Shown here piece after piece: positions 1-11,175 of a DNA stretch of 64,000 bases (within the stretch, counting starts at the first letter, position 1; the number at the start of each line of letters is the position of its first letter). The position numbers and the translations under genes were made by a program. The notes beneath the pieces were generated by a model. It ran no database searches. It was not told the DNA's origin and worked only from the letters and a program-made list of their open reading frames with translations. The stretch comes from Castanea sativa (taxonomy: Eukaryota; Streptophyta; Magnoliopsida; Fagales; Fagaceae): contig NC_134018.1 of assembly GCF_040712315.1 (NCBI RefSeq), positions 46,315,335 through 46,379,334 of the forward strand, read 5' to 3'.

Positions 1-1736
1 CCAATTACTCCATGTCTACTTTCAGTATACCTGACAAGATTTGTGATAAGCTAACGCAGCAACCAGAAGATTTTGGTGGAGGCTAAAAAAGTCTGAAGGG
101 AGATACGTAGCTTGGAGGGCTTTGGATAAGTTGTGCCAACCAAAGTGCCATGGAGGGTTGGGTTTCAAAAAAGCCAAAGATGTGAATCAAGCCCTATTGG
201 CTAAACTTGCTTGGATGATAGCTTCGAAGAGAGATAGCTTTTGTATGAGAATACTCAGGGCAAAGTACAAAGTCAGAAATTATTGGCTTCAAAAAAATCC
301 TTCCAAGAGAGCTTCACCGGTGTGGAAAGCAATAGAAGGGGCTAAAAAGCTTATTGCAAAAGGAGCTTGTTATTTGATAGGAGATGGTACATCTGTGAAT
401 GCTTGGATGGATCCATGGATCCCTTGGGTTCAAGGGTTCAAACCTAAACCAAAAGATGAAAGCGTCACAATTAATGGTATCACAATTAATTGATGCACGT
501 TGTCGTAGTTGGAAAATCAACCTCCTCCAAGAGTTGTTTGACCCAACCTCAGTTCAAACAATTATGCAGATCCAAATCCCATTGAGCTGGAGACCAGACA
601 AGCTTATTTGGGTTCTAGACTAAAAGGGCGCTTTCTTTGTTAAGTCGGCCTATCGAGCTTCCCATGAGCAAACTCTAAGCAATGCTTCATATAATGTTCT
701 TTGGCAGAAATTGTGGAGGTTGAAAGCTTCAAAAAGAACAAAAATGCTATTGTGGAGGATAGGACAAAATGCTCTCCCCACTAAAGAAAATATTTTCCTG
801 AGAATTGGTGAAGGGGATCCTAACTGTGTTATGTGGTGAAAATATAGAAAATCGCTGCCATCTATTTTTTAAGTGTAATGTTACCAGGGCACTTTGGTTT
901 GCTAGTTGTGGTGGTTTGAGATCTGATTGCATACCAATATGCACTAATGAGGATATTGTCAAATTCATAGTTAGTCCTAATAGCTTTTTGGGGGTGGTAT
1001 CACAACGAATAAAGAGGATAATGAGCTAGACTCATTAAGAGTGCTGGTTACTTTAGAAGCAATTTGGTTCATGAGGAATCAGTTATTGCATAATTCTGGC
1101 CACATTAACATTATGGAAACCTCCTAACTTATAAAGAAGAGAACAATGGAATATGTTAAGACCTTATCTAAGGAAAAGATTGTATCCAAGGACAAGAGCT
1201 TAAATGGTTGGGAAGCCTTAGAGGATGATGGATTAAACTCAATGTGGATGCTATTGTGTTTGAAAATGCCACAGCTTTGGTGGTGGTGGCTAGAAATAAA
1301 AATGGAAAGGTGCTTAAAGTTTGGGCTAAAAGGCAAGAATGGTGCTCACCACTGCAAGCTGAAGTTGCAGCTGTACTTTGGGCAATCTAGCTAGCTCTAA
1401 GTGAAAAATGGTAGCATGTCATCATCGAAGGAGATGCTAAGTCCTGTTTTGATTCCCTAACCACATCTGAATTACAGCCTGATTGATCCATTGCTACTAT
1501 TATTAGTAATATACTTGATCTTCGTAAATTCTTTTTGAATTGTAATTTTAGTTGGGTTAGAAGATGTTGCAATACTGCTGCCCATAAGGCTGCAAAGTGC
1601 AATTAGATTTTGTAGAACATTTTGTTTCAGTATGTGTAGTCTTCCTGTAGTAATCGCAGATGCTTGTAAGGCTGACATCTATCAGTTTGCTAGTTGAATG
1701 ATAATGTTGTTGTTTAGCAAAAAAAAAAAAAAAAAA
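1..1736 (+). mobile_element. LINE (non-LTR retrotransposon), 3' part
   Basis: The left edge of the window lies inside a plant LINE. It reads on the plus strand through the C-terminal part of ORF2, a short 3' UTR and a terminal A tract of 18 bases (1719-1736). The 5' end lies outside the window, so neither full length nor target-site duplication can be judged. The sequence just after the A tract (from 1737) matches the sequence that follows an A tract in two other copies of this flank (30975 and 56938 onward), so the LINE 3' junction falls at a pre-existing A tract. Confidence 0.85.
122..1605 (+). pseudogene. Decayed LINE ORF2: RT C-terminus, zf-RVT, RNase H
   Basis: Three conserved blocks of a plant LINE ORF2 follow one another. 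At 122-493 is the region after the RT catalytic core (GGLGFKKAKDVNQALLAKLAW, typical of plant LINE RT). At about 620-970 is a zinc-binding RT-associated domain (SAYRA, LPTKENIFLR, HLFFKCNVTRALW). At about 1200-1605 is an RNase H-like domain (LNVDA, LQAEVAAVLWAI, IIEGDAKS, WVRRCCNTAAHKAA). Stops and frame changes separate the blocks: the 122 frame stops at 493, zf-RVT moves between frames near 835, and the RNase H part has TAG codons near 1390. It cannot make a working protein. The DD motif of the RT core lies upstream of the window. Confidence 0.85.
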
Positions 1737-2991
1737 GTAGTGAATTCCACTTAAACCAACTAGTTTCTTTCATAGAAATTTCAGCTTTGAATTGCAAGCC
1801 CCATGTAATCATAATAATAAACCCCCTTATGTCCTTCAATATCACAATGTCACATTAAGGGTTTGTTTGGATACCGCTTATTTTGCTGAAATTGAAAATT
1901 TATTGCTAAGTACTGTAAATAAAAGTAAAAGTTAGTTGAAATAGTATAGTGGGGCCCATGAATAGTGCCAAAAGTGCAGTGGGGTACATGAATAGTAGCA
2001 AAAATAAGTTGAATAGTGAAATAATTTATAATTTTAATCCACATCCAAACACACACTAAAGCTAATCCTTTTTTATTTTTATTTTTTTTATCTATTAACT
2101 TTTTCAAAGTTTCAAACTCTGTATTTTTGTTATAGACACAAATATTAACTACTTCAAAAAAAATGTTGAATTATTCATAATAATCTTTTAAAAGCATTCA
2201 AGTAAGTGATGGTAGAACTTTACAAGTATATTACTATATTTTTAACATTTTTATATTAATTTATTTTAAAGAATCAAATTACATGATTAAATTCTATATA
2301 TTTATATTAATCTCTTAATTTGATGTTAAATGAGTTAATTCTCATTTATTTTTTTATTTTAATGATATGAAATATATATTTGTAGATTAATTGAAATTAT
2401 GGAAAAACCTAATCATAATGATGATTCCAGTTCAAATTCTAAATCAACTCGATCATATCCAGGTATATTTTGCAAATTTTCCAATTGAGTAAACTAAAGT
2501 GGATATGAAATAAATTAAAATCTACACTTATATTAGATATTGATTAGTAATATCTAGATTAATTTTACTTTTAAACTTCTTCTAATCTTGCTTCCTCTAA
2601 TGTTGGTCATAAGCCTTTTGAAGGTTAGCAAAATTAGGATATATATGGTGAGATAAGAAAACTGCAAAATGATAATCATAGTTAGGAAAAAAACGTCCTT
2701 CTTAGTGTGATTTGGGATGCGGTACTAATTGTAGGCCCTTGTTACAGAGAAGGTATTATATGTATCTCAGGAATATATTATCTTCTCTCTCACAGGAGAA
2801 TCACTCTTTAGAGTATAAAAATTAGGATAATGACTAGTGCACACAAAGTACACATGCCAATGTGGCATGTCACTTATTCATCACAAAGTACACACATGCC
2901 AATGTGGCATGCCACTTATACATCACAATCCTAAAACTTAATACCCCATCCATACTTAATCTGTATGAGAAAACATCAAGCAAAAATATAA
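1737..2991. other. Upstream duplicon of LecRK unit A (no gene)
   Basis: AT-rich non-coding flank. It aligns with 30975 onward and with 56938-57930, the latter lying upstream of the intact LecRK of unit C. Shared landmarks include the block just after the A tract, TTTCAAACTCTGTATTTTT and the segment ending near GAGAAAACTTCAAGCAAAAAT. Differences are mostly substitutions and the Tourist-like insertion at 1859-2056. I see no coding potential. Confidence 0.7.
1859..2056. mobile_element. Tourist-like (PIF/Harbinger) MITE
   Basis: A 198-bp insertion absent from the aligned copies at 31065 and 57020. The ends are inverted repeats, GGGTTTGTTTGGATACCGC at the left and, on the other strand, GTGTGTGTTTGGATGTGG at the right. 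It is flanked by TAA on both sides (1856-1858 and 2057-2059), the trinucleotide duplication typical of PIF/Harbinger. No coding capacity. Confidence 0.7.
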
Positions 2992-3016
2992 GGGCATTAG
3001 CATTAGGCGTATCAAA

Positions 3017-3576
3017 TAGGAGTGTGCATGGGTTGGATTGGGTCGGGTCGAGAAGTTTTTTCAACCCAATCCATCATGGTGGGTTGAAAAAATTTCAACC
3101 TAACCCAACCCATCACAGGGGTTCAACCCAATCCACATGGATCGGGTTGGGTCGGTTGGACCCATGGGTTGGACAATTTTTTTAATTACTACTACTACTA
3201 CTATTATTAAATTGAGCATTAAAACAACATTACCACAAGTAAGAGAAAATTTATAACCAAATAATCATGAACATAACGCCAAACAAACACAAACTATATG
3301 AAAAAAAGAAGTTAGGATTTGGGTTTTATTTAGGAAGAGAGGCAAAAAAAAAAAAAATTATATAATATATTTTTAAATTTAAAAATATATTAAATATAGG
3401 TGGGTTGAGTCGGGTTATGGGGATTTGTAAACCTCATGATCCAAACCCAACCCAACCCACTGTAAAAAAAAATTTATGATCCAACCCAACTCACCAACCC
3501 CTAAAAACCAACCCAACTTAATTGGTTGGGTTGGGTTGGGTCGAACTCGTTTTAGCGAGTTCGCTGCACACCCCTA
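3017..3576. mobile_element. hAT-like MITE, GGGTTG-rich
   Basis: A 560-bp element with ends TAGGAGTGTGCATGGG and, from the right, TAGGGGTGTGCAGCGA. The flanking octamers GTATCAAA and ATGCCAAA agree at 5 of 8 positions, a decayed 8-bp duplication. It belongs to the same family as 37137-37934, whose 8-bp duplication is perfect. The arms are full of GGGTTGGGTTGGGT / ACCCAACCCAACC runs on either side of an AT-rich centre. A run such as 3524-3543 is G-quadruplex-prone. No transposase. Confidence 0.65.
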
Positions 3577-3860
3577 ATGCCAAATGCCAAATATTTGACA
3601 TTTAGCACACCAAATACTAAAAAACCACTTATATAAGGTATTCTAAATGCCAAGACATTTGGCTTAGGTGAATAGTATTGTTCCAAATTTGGAACAGTAT
3701 GGATAGAAATTGTAAAAAGGGTCATGTTAACGGATACTTTTAGGACAATTGCTAATAAACTATAATAGGAAAGTTTTGACACCACCTTCATGAGAAATAT
3801 AAAAAGTTGCCAACAATATTTATTATTTTATTATTCTCTTTATAAAATGTTTTTAAAAAT

Positions 3861-4914
3861 TGTTAGGACATATGTGTTTCACTTGTTTAGAACATATGTC
3901 ATTCATTATTTATGTAATTGGCTAGTCCTTTGTCCAAACGCACTTTACTTGTAATTGGGTAGATTTAGGATGAGGTTAATGCTTCAAGAAACAAGGTTTC
4001 AAGATCAAGTGTTAAAGTCATGGAAGTCTGTCCAAGAAACAAGTTGAGAAGTGCTCTTCATTAAAGCTCGACAGCTGGCTCGACAGCTGCATCTATCGAG
4101 CTTTAAGAAGCTGTTCTAGCACCGAGGCACGATAGCTGCTCTACAGCACCTCGACACCCATAGCTGTCAAGATTTAAGAAAAACAGATTCCTAGTTCTGT
4201 TTTAACTCTAATCCATAGATGTGTCTTTGGGCCTTCTTTTCTTCTAACCCTAGACATATAAAAGGATTAATTTAAGGGCCGTCAAAGTGTGGCAAGTTGC
4301 ACAAGCATTGAGAATTCCTTGTTCATGCAAATTTTTACTTGAGACGAAGTTCTTGCCCTATTTTATTCTCTCAAAAAGAAGTTACTGCGTCTTTGCGATT
4401 TAGGGTTTTGTAACCAAGTGCTTCTTGATCTTCATTGTTGATGAAGTGAAGAACTTTGTAACCAACATCTTCTTCTCTAGTTGGTAATTGAAGTTGCGTA
4501 TTGGGATCCGCGTAATTGGTGAGTCACGTACTGTGATCCGTGCATCAAAGGGTGACGTTCATATATTGAAGAGTTCAGAGGTTCTGAAGTAGTAGAAGGT
4601 TTCTATTGTGAGTTCATCTATGGGGATTGTAGAGTCTAGGGATAAATGTTTTGTACTAGATCTAAAACTTCTCTTTACTATAGTGAATTGCTTTTCGGGA
4701 AGGTTTCCCCCCAGGTTTTTTACTGTGAAATTGGTTGGTTTCATTGGTTTTCCTGGGTCATTATATCTTGTTTTATTTATTTTTTCGCTGCACTTAGTTT
4801 TGACATGATATTAATGTTTGTATGTTTTAACAAGTTTTATGCATAATAAATCTAATTAACAACTTGGGTTTAAAACTTGTTAATTCTATCAACCGGGGTC
4901 TAAATTTCCAAACA
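3861..4914 (+). repeat. 5' LTR of E1
   Basis: 1054 bp, TG...CA. It contains a cluster of CTCGACAGCTG / CTATCGAG motifs at about 4065-4165 and a TATA-like CATATAAAAGG at about 4255, the probable retroelement promoter. The LTR end is set by the primer-binding site that follows. Confidence 0.85.
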
Positions 4915-4916
4915 AG

Positions 4917-4930
4917 TGGTATCAGAGCGG
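4917..4930 (+). other. Primer-binding site of E1
   Basis: TGGTATCAGAGCGG, two bases after the LTR. It matches the standard plant retroelement site complementary to the 3' end of initiator methionine tRNA. Confidence 0.8.
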
Positions 4931-4982
4931 GTACACTCTGATTGGATTAATTTCCTGAGTGTGATCCTTAACCCCCGTTGTC

Positions 4983-6776
4983 ATGGATCATAGACAATAT
5001 CTTTTGATTCCTCCTTTATTTGATGGCACTAATTATGCGTACTGGAAAGTCCGTATGAAAGTGTTTTTGCAGGCTCTAGATGAACAGGTATGACAAGCTG
5101 TTGAAGTTGGCTGGATTAAGCCAAAGGAATTACCAGTGGATTGGGATGATGCAACAATCATAGCATCAAATTTCAACAGTAGGGCCTTGAATGCTTTGTT
5201 TTGTGGGGTGACCAATGAGGAATTCAAGAAAATTTCATCCATGGAAGTTTCCAAGGAAGCATGGACCATTCTTGAGACTACCTATGAAGGTACCAAGGCA
5301 GTAAAGACTGTGAAGTTTCAAAGACTCACTAGTAGTTTTGAAGAAATAAGGATGGAGGAGGATGAGACCTTTGATGAGTTTTATGCTAAACTCATGGATA
5401 TTGTAAATTCTACCTTTAATCTTGGAGAATCTATTATGGAATCCAAAATTGTTAGGAAAATCCTTAGGTCCTTACCTGAAAGATTCCATGCCAAGATCAT
5501 TGCCATTGAAGAAGCAAAGGACATTGATCAAATTCCTCTGACTGAGCTTGTAGGGAACCTTCAAACCTATGAGATGGGATTAGGCTCAATAGGAAAAGGT
5601 GGAAAGAGTAAAAACTTGGCTCTTAAGGGTATAGAGGAATATATCAAGGACTCTGAAGATGAAGATGAAGATGCAGATGATGATGATGATGAGGATCTAA
5701 CCTTTATAACTGATGAGACAATCAAGCTTCTTCAGTTTGAGAAAAAGGATAAGGGCAAACCTCCTATGAAATCTAAATCCTCTAGGAAGGGTAAGAATGA
5801 GAAGCCCCCCATCCAATGCCATGAGTGCAAGGGTTTTGGTCATATGAGGATAGAGTGCCCAAATTACCTTATGAGGGAAAAGGCCAAGAAGTCAGAAGAT
5901 AAATGGTTGGTTGCTACTTGGAGTGACACTGAGAATGACTCTTCTGATGAGTATGTGGATGAATATAGTAATGTTATGGCTTTTTCTGCCTCAACCGATA
6001 AGGTGATTGTGGAGAGTGCTAGTGACAATGATGATTCTTCTGATGATGAAGTGTCCAAGAAGATGACCCTTCAGGAAGCCTATGATAAGCTATGCACTGA
6101 ATTCATAAAATCTAAAAAGACTTCTCATCTTTGTAGAAAAGAGCTTAATGAGGTAAAAATTAAAAGGGTTGATATGTTAGTCAAACTAGATGAGACTACA
6201 AGGTTAGTTGAGACTCTTATTGTGGAGAACACCTCATTAGAAGAGAAGGTTAAGAATCTTGAGATTGAGCTTAGTTAAGCTAGAACTCAAATAGAGAGGA
6301 TGTCTAGTGCAAAGCTTGAAGAGGTCTTGAGTGCTCGAAAGCCTAGTTCTGATAAGATTGGCTTAGGATATGTTGTTTCCTTTGGCCCCTCCTCTTCCAC
6401 GGCTTCTAGATCAAGGACTGTCATTGTGCCTCAATCCGAGAAAGATAATAAAGGTATGAAATCCAAAACTATTTTGGCTAATTCTAAATCCTTTATTAGA
6501 CCTCATGTTTGTCACCATTGTGATGTTTCTGGACATATTCATCCTAATTGCTTTAAGTTGTATCCTCATAAGCAATTTTCCAAACGGTCACAGGTTTCCT
6601 CTCAAGTACCTACACATTTGTTTGGAGAGTTATTAAAAGTCTTGAACTTTTTAACTCAATTTCAGGAGAATCTTAATTCTTCTATGTCCTTTAGTAATCA
6701 TACTAGGACACGTGCCTTTTCATCTTCACGGCCAAAGACTCATGCTATGTGGGTGAGAAAGGAGCCTAAGACTTAA
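4983..6776 (+). pseudogene. gag: Copia-type gag of E1, two nonsense codons
   Basis: Nucleocapsid-type Gag, about 598 codons in one frame from ATG 4983 to the stop at 6774-6776. Only two codons break it: TGA at 5091-5093 (Trp in the relative E2, VWQVVE) and TAA at 6276-6278. The open part from 5136 is therefore not the true start. The N-terminal part is a UBN2-type copia Gag (LFDGTNYAYWKVRM, then EAWTILETTYEGT and SLPERFHAKI). The first zinc knuckle CHECKGFGHMRIECP is near 5816; an acidic Asp/Glu-rich stretch precedes it (5650-5700). A predicted coiled coil spans about 6060-6290. A second knuckle, CHHCDVSGHIHPNCF, is near 6515. The reading frame ends with WVRKEPKT where pol would begin in an autonomous copia element. 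Confidence 0.85.
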
Positions 6777-8840
6777 TTGTCTTTTCTATTTGTCCTCTGC
6801 TTTAATCCTTTTTATCTAAAGTAGGACTCTCTTTGCTTGATTTCTTATCTGCTTTTGGAATCATGCTTTCATGCATCTGCATCTTTTTATCATGTCTTCA
6901 TGCATTTTGCATTTATTTCATGCTTTCATGATTGTTTGTCTATTTTTGTGTGGTTGTTTAGTTTCTATTTTATTTTGTTTTCAAAAAAAAAAAAAAATCA
7001 CAAAAATACAAAAACAGTGTGTGTATGTGTACATCGGTTCTTGTGAACCTTAAAATGGCCATTGAAACAGAGTTTTCTAAACTTTGTATCACTTGTAGCT
7101 TAGATGAGCATTCTTATGCACAACTAAGCAAGTGAGCTTTGTGGCTCTTTGTTTGTGATGAGTAAGGTTAAGTGATCTCTTGTACTTAACACTCGTATCA
7201 CTCTTTTTGACGGATAGGACTAGAAAATCCTAAGAGAAAGGCATAAATAACCATTTCACCACTGTTACTCACCAATCATGATATGACATTTGTATGCTTC
7301 GGCATAGTAAAAGTGCAATGTCAATGACATCTGTATGCTTTAACATAGCAAAAGTGCAATGTTAAAAGCTTAACATAATTGGGTATTTTTTTTCTCTCTT
7401 TTATATACCCATGCATGGTTTGCTTAATAAAAAGAAAATATGCAAAGAAAATAAAAGCAAAAAGAACAAAAATGCTTTAAATATGATTGCAAGCGTGTTT
7501 TCTAGGAGATGTGGGAGTTATAGGATGTACCTTAAATGTGATAGTCTCTATCAAACAGTTATGATTGTGTGTGAGTTAAAGTGATTTTCTCATATCTCAA
7601 ATTGTCATAACATAGAGACAGTTGTGCAATCTTGCGATGTTTTCACACAACACGTAATATTCTTTGCTATTCTTGATACATGTGCAGGTACAATGTGATT
7701 TGGCCATCACAAGGTTTACATACGTTGATGTATGCTCACTAAACTATCTTAACTTGCTTTTGAAATATAAAATTGGTTATACTTGTTTAGTGTGTGTGTG
7801 TGTGTTTTTGGGATCTCATATGCTTAACTCTTTGTTGGTTGAGAGGTTAAAATGTTGGTTAGGTCATTAGCTGAATTGCATGTTTGATTGCACTCATATC
7901 TATGTTTTTTTTCTTCTTGAAAAACTGTTTTTCAGCCATCTCGACACCTCTCGATACCTGGCTTATTTGTCGAGTTCTTCTGTTGCCTCTTATCACAATC
8001 TCGACACCTCTCGATAGCTAAGTGGATCGATCGAGAAAATTTCTGTCTTCTCAATAGCTTTTGATAGCTGTTCGATCCATCAAGGTCTGCTCGATAGCTC
8101 CTCGACACCTCTCAATCCATCAAGATCCTCTACATGCATTGCTTTTCACATGTTTTGCATGTTTCTTTTATTTTGTCATCCATAGCATCTTGTTTCATTA
8201 CATTTATGCATTTATATGGATTCTTTGTACCTCTTGATCATCCTTGATCATCTTTCTGTTTCTCAAGTAAAGCTTTCTAGCTTCTTCTACCCATTGTCAA
8301 TCGTGACAAAAAGGGGGAGAAATTGTGGTTTCTTTCTTTAAGATTTTACAAGTTAGAGGAAAAAATTCATGCCTTTGTAAGGGGGAGATGTGTTTCATCT
8401 TGTTAGAGGGAGTGTTTACCTCCTTGTTGTTGTAGAAGCTTCTTTTAGCTTCTTGATTCTTGTACCTTAGGTCTTGTGACCATGTTTACATACATTGTAC
8501 TTATCTTTGATATATATGTGATGATGTATGTTTTCTTCACCTACCTCTACATGTGTTGTTTCTTTTCTCTCTTTATACACATGTTTCTTTATTTGTATGC
8601 AATCTATTATTTCTGTTTCACACTAAGATGCCTTGATGAGTTTTGTTTAAAGTGTTTTAGAAATACAGGTTGTCAAAGTTTACTTGTCATTAACTCTCTT
8701 CTTACAAAGTTTTTCAAGAGTTTGTGATAGGATAGATTTTATTGTATTCAACAAGTGTATATGAGTTGAGTGATTTATAACTTCTCTTATATGTTCATTT
8801 GTTGATTGTGGTTTTGCCACGGATTGCCAAAAGGGGAGAT
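6777..8840 (+). other. Non-coding 3' interior of E1
   Basis: About 2.1 kb with no pol domain and no substantial frame. Its sequence is shared with E2: the block near 7000-7130 (AAAAACAGTGTGTGTATGTG, then TGAAACAGAGTTTTC) matches E2 at 39945-40080, and the tail from 8304 (GACAAAAAGGGGGAGA) matches 42828 onward. Conservation of this layout between two diverged elements suggests the pol-less structure is inherited, not a private deletion. E1 lacks the accessory ORF that E2 carries just before the shared tail. Confidence 0.7.
7921..8135. repeat. TCGA-core degenerate repeat cluster
   Basis: About ten variants of CTCGATAGCT / CTCGACACCTCTCGAT / GATCGATCGAG packed into roughly 210 bp. The same motif occurs in both E1 LTRs (4065-4165, 9045-9145), in E2 (LTR 36130-36215, interior 40830-41070) and in the solo LTR at 56296-56335. 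The role is unknown. Confidence 0.6.
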
Positions 8841-9893
8841 TGTTAGGACATATGTGTTTCACTTGTTTAGAACATATGTCATTCATTATTTATGTAATTG
8901 GCTAATCCTTTGTCAAAACACACTTTACTTGTAATTGCGCAGATTTAGGATGAGGTTAATGCTTCAAGAAACATGTTTCAAGATCAAGTGTTAAAGACAT
9001 GGAATTCTGTCCAAGAAACAAGTTGAGAAGTGCTCTTCATTAAAGCTCGATAGTCAGCTCGACAGCTGCATCTATCAAGCTTTAAGAAGCTGTTCTAGCA
9101 CCGAGGCTCGACAGCTGCTCGACAACACCTCGACACTTGTAGCTGTCAAGATTTAAGAAAAACAGATTCCTAGTTCTGTTTTAACTCTAATCCGTGGATG
9201 TGTCTTTGAGCCTTCTTTTCTCTTAACCCTAAACATATAAAAGGATTAATTTAAATGCCATCAAAGTGTGGCAAGTTGCAGAAGCATTGAGAATTCCTTG
9301 TTCATCCAAATTGTTACTTGAGACGAAGTTCTTGCCCTATTTTATTCTCTTAAAAAGAAGCTACTGCATCTTTGCGCCTTAGGGTTTTGTAACCAAGTGC
9401 TTCTTGATCTTCATTATTGATGAAGTGAAGAACTTTGCAATCAACATCTTCTTCTCTAGTTGGTAATTGAAGTGGCGTACTGGGATCTGCGCAATTGGTG
9501 AGTCACGTACTAGGATCCGTGCATCAAAGGGTGGTGTTCATATATTGAAGAGTTCAGAGGTTCTGAAACAGTAGAAGGATTCTACTGTGAGTTTATCTAC
9601 GAGGAATGTAGAGTCTAGGGACAAATGTTTTGTACTAGATCTAAAACTTCTCTTTACTATAGTGAATTGCTTTTCGGGACGGTTTCCCCCCAGGTTTTTT
9701 ACTGTGAAACTGGTTGGTTTCATTGGTTTTCCTGGGTCATCATATCTTGTCTTATTTATTTTTTCACTGCACTTAGTTTTGACATGATATTGATGTTTGA
9801 ATGTTTTAATAAGTTTTATGCATAATAAATCTAATTAATAACTTGGGTTTAAAACTTGTTAATTCTATCAACCGGGGTCTAAATTTTCTAACA
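8841..9893 (+). repeat. 3' LTR of E1
   Basis: 1053 bp, TG...CA, followed directly by the right TSD copy AAAAT. It is close to the 5' LTR over its whole length, with scattered substitutions, for example in the TCGA motif cluster. Confidence 0.85.
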
Positions 9894-10868
9894 AAAATAG
9901 TTTTTAAACCCTGAAGGCCTTCCTTGTTTTTTTTTTCCTATTTTTTTATTATAAAATTCTTGTTCTTGTTTTCTCTATCCACTCTTACCTATTTTTCTGA
10001 GTTTTGTCTCTCTCCCGTTTGCTTTTCTGAGATTTTCTATCTCAGCCTCTCTTCCTCTCATTCTCACCCAACCTCTCCTCTCTTCCTATCTCACCCTTAG
10101 CCTCTTCTCTCTTTTCTTCTCTAACTCTCCAACTCTCCTTCTTGTTCATCTTACAGTTCTCACTCTCCATCGCTCTCCTCATTGTTGCATCTAATGATCA
10201 TTGGCGGCGGGTTTATGGATTTAATGTGGTTGGTTAGAGTTTATGGTTGGTTATGGGTTGTGGATTGACAAGCGGCAATGTTTTTTGTTATAGGTTGTGG
10301 ATTGTTGATGGTGGGTTTGAGGTTGGGTTGCAGATCATTGACGATGACGTGTTTGGGTCTGGGTTTGATTGACTAACAACGTCGGGTTATGGATTGTGGA
10401 CAACGACAATGACGGTGGTGTGTGGGTGTGGTTTTTGGAGTTCAAAATTCTTGATTTTTTTTGTGTGGTGGTTTTGGGATGGGTTCTATGGTGTTCTAAT
10501 GTGGTGGGTTTGATTTTGGGTGTTTATGTGGTGTTCTGAGGTGGTGGTTTTGGTGTCCTTGATGGTGGGTTGTGGGGTGATGGACAATGGTGGGGCGGGA
10601 TGTGGGGCGGTGATGGATGCTAGTTTTATCACTACATTTTTTAATGTGATATAGGTTGGGGGGGGGGGTGTGTGTGTGTGTGGTGGTGAGTTTTTTATTT
10701 TGTAGTTTTATATATTGTTGGGTTTTTTTAATGTTATTATAATGTACAGAATTGAAGAATAGAAAATGTGATGTAAGATGAATTGTAAAATAGTATGTTA
10801 AAATAATAAAAAAGTATTTTGATGTGTTAAAATGACATTTTTTAGAACATCTAATGCTGATGCTCTAA

Positions 10869-11175
10869 CAACTACTCAATAAACACTTCAAGAAAAGAAA
10901 TAGTAGTACCAGTTGTGGAGAAACATGTTTCCAAGGACATACATACTTCCATGAATGAAACTAATGAAACAAGAGAAGAAACTTGAACACATGCTTTTAC
11001 ATGGGTGGTGCTACACTTTGTTTAGCGGTTCAAATGAACCCCTTGACTTCAAAATATATATATATATATATATTAATATATATTTTTTTAGTTTGATACT
11101 TTAATTTATTCTTAAAAATATTTTTACACACCTTGACTTAAATTTTATACACCCTTATTACAAGTATTTTTGACT
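10869..11175. other. Unit A upstream flank
   Basis: Resumes the LecRK upstream duplicon after the Harbinger element: 10869-11000 aligns with 57930-58060 (AAACATGTTTCC, CATGAAT). Then comes AT-rich sequence with a short TA repeat at 11056-11075. No gene seen. Confidence 0.6.

Larger units (their letters stand above)
3861..9893 (+). mobile_element. Gag-only copia-type LTR element (E1), full ends
   Basis: A complete 6033-bp LTR element. The LTRs are 3861-4914 and 8841-9893, each starting TGTTAGGACATATG and ending in CA, and the TSD AAAAT is perfect (3856-3860 and 9894-9898). A primer-binding site follows the left LTR and a purine tract (AAAAGGGGAGAT, 8829-8840) precedes the right LTR. The 3.9-kb interior encodes gag with two CCHC knuckles (4983-6776) and then only non-coding DNA: no protease, integrase or RT. 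The LTRs look roughly 94-95 percent identical by eye, so the insertion is not very recent. Mobilisation would need pol from another element. It fits the gag-bearing, pol-lacking class called TR-GAG. Confidence 0.85.
2992..10865. mobile_element. PIF/Harbinger-like element, split by two nested insertions
   Basis: Terminal inverted repeats GGGCATTAGCATT (2992) and, reading inward from the right end, GAGCATCAGCATT match at 11 of 13 positions. TAA flanks both ends (2989-2991 and 10866-10868). The empty site survives in unit C near 57925 (AAAAATAAAGCAACTAATC). Removing the hAT MITE (3017-3576) and the retroelement (3861-9893) leaves about 1.27 kb: 2992-3016, 3577-3860 and 9894-10865. The right part has a CT-rich stretch (9960-10180), then a G/T-rich stretch (10200-10690). 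I see no transposase, so it is non-autonomous. Confidence 0.6.

Noticed and set aside
4917..4930. tRNA-like sequence near LTR ends (also 17601)
   Set aside because: Only about 12-14 bases match; these are primer-binding sites, and no cloverleaf can be drawn.
5136..6278. A 380-codon ORF that could be annotated as an intact host gene
   Set aside because: It is gag of E1: the true start is ATG 4983, separated only by one TGA, and the frame lies between two LTRs with PBS and purine tract.
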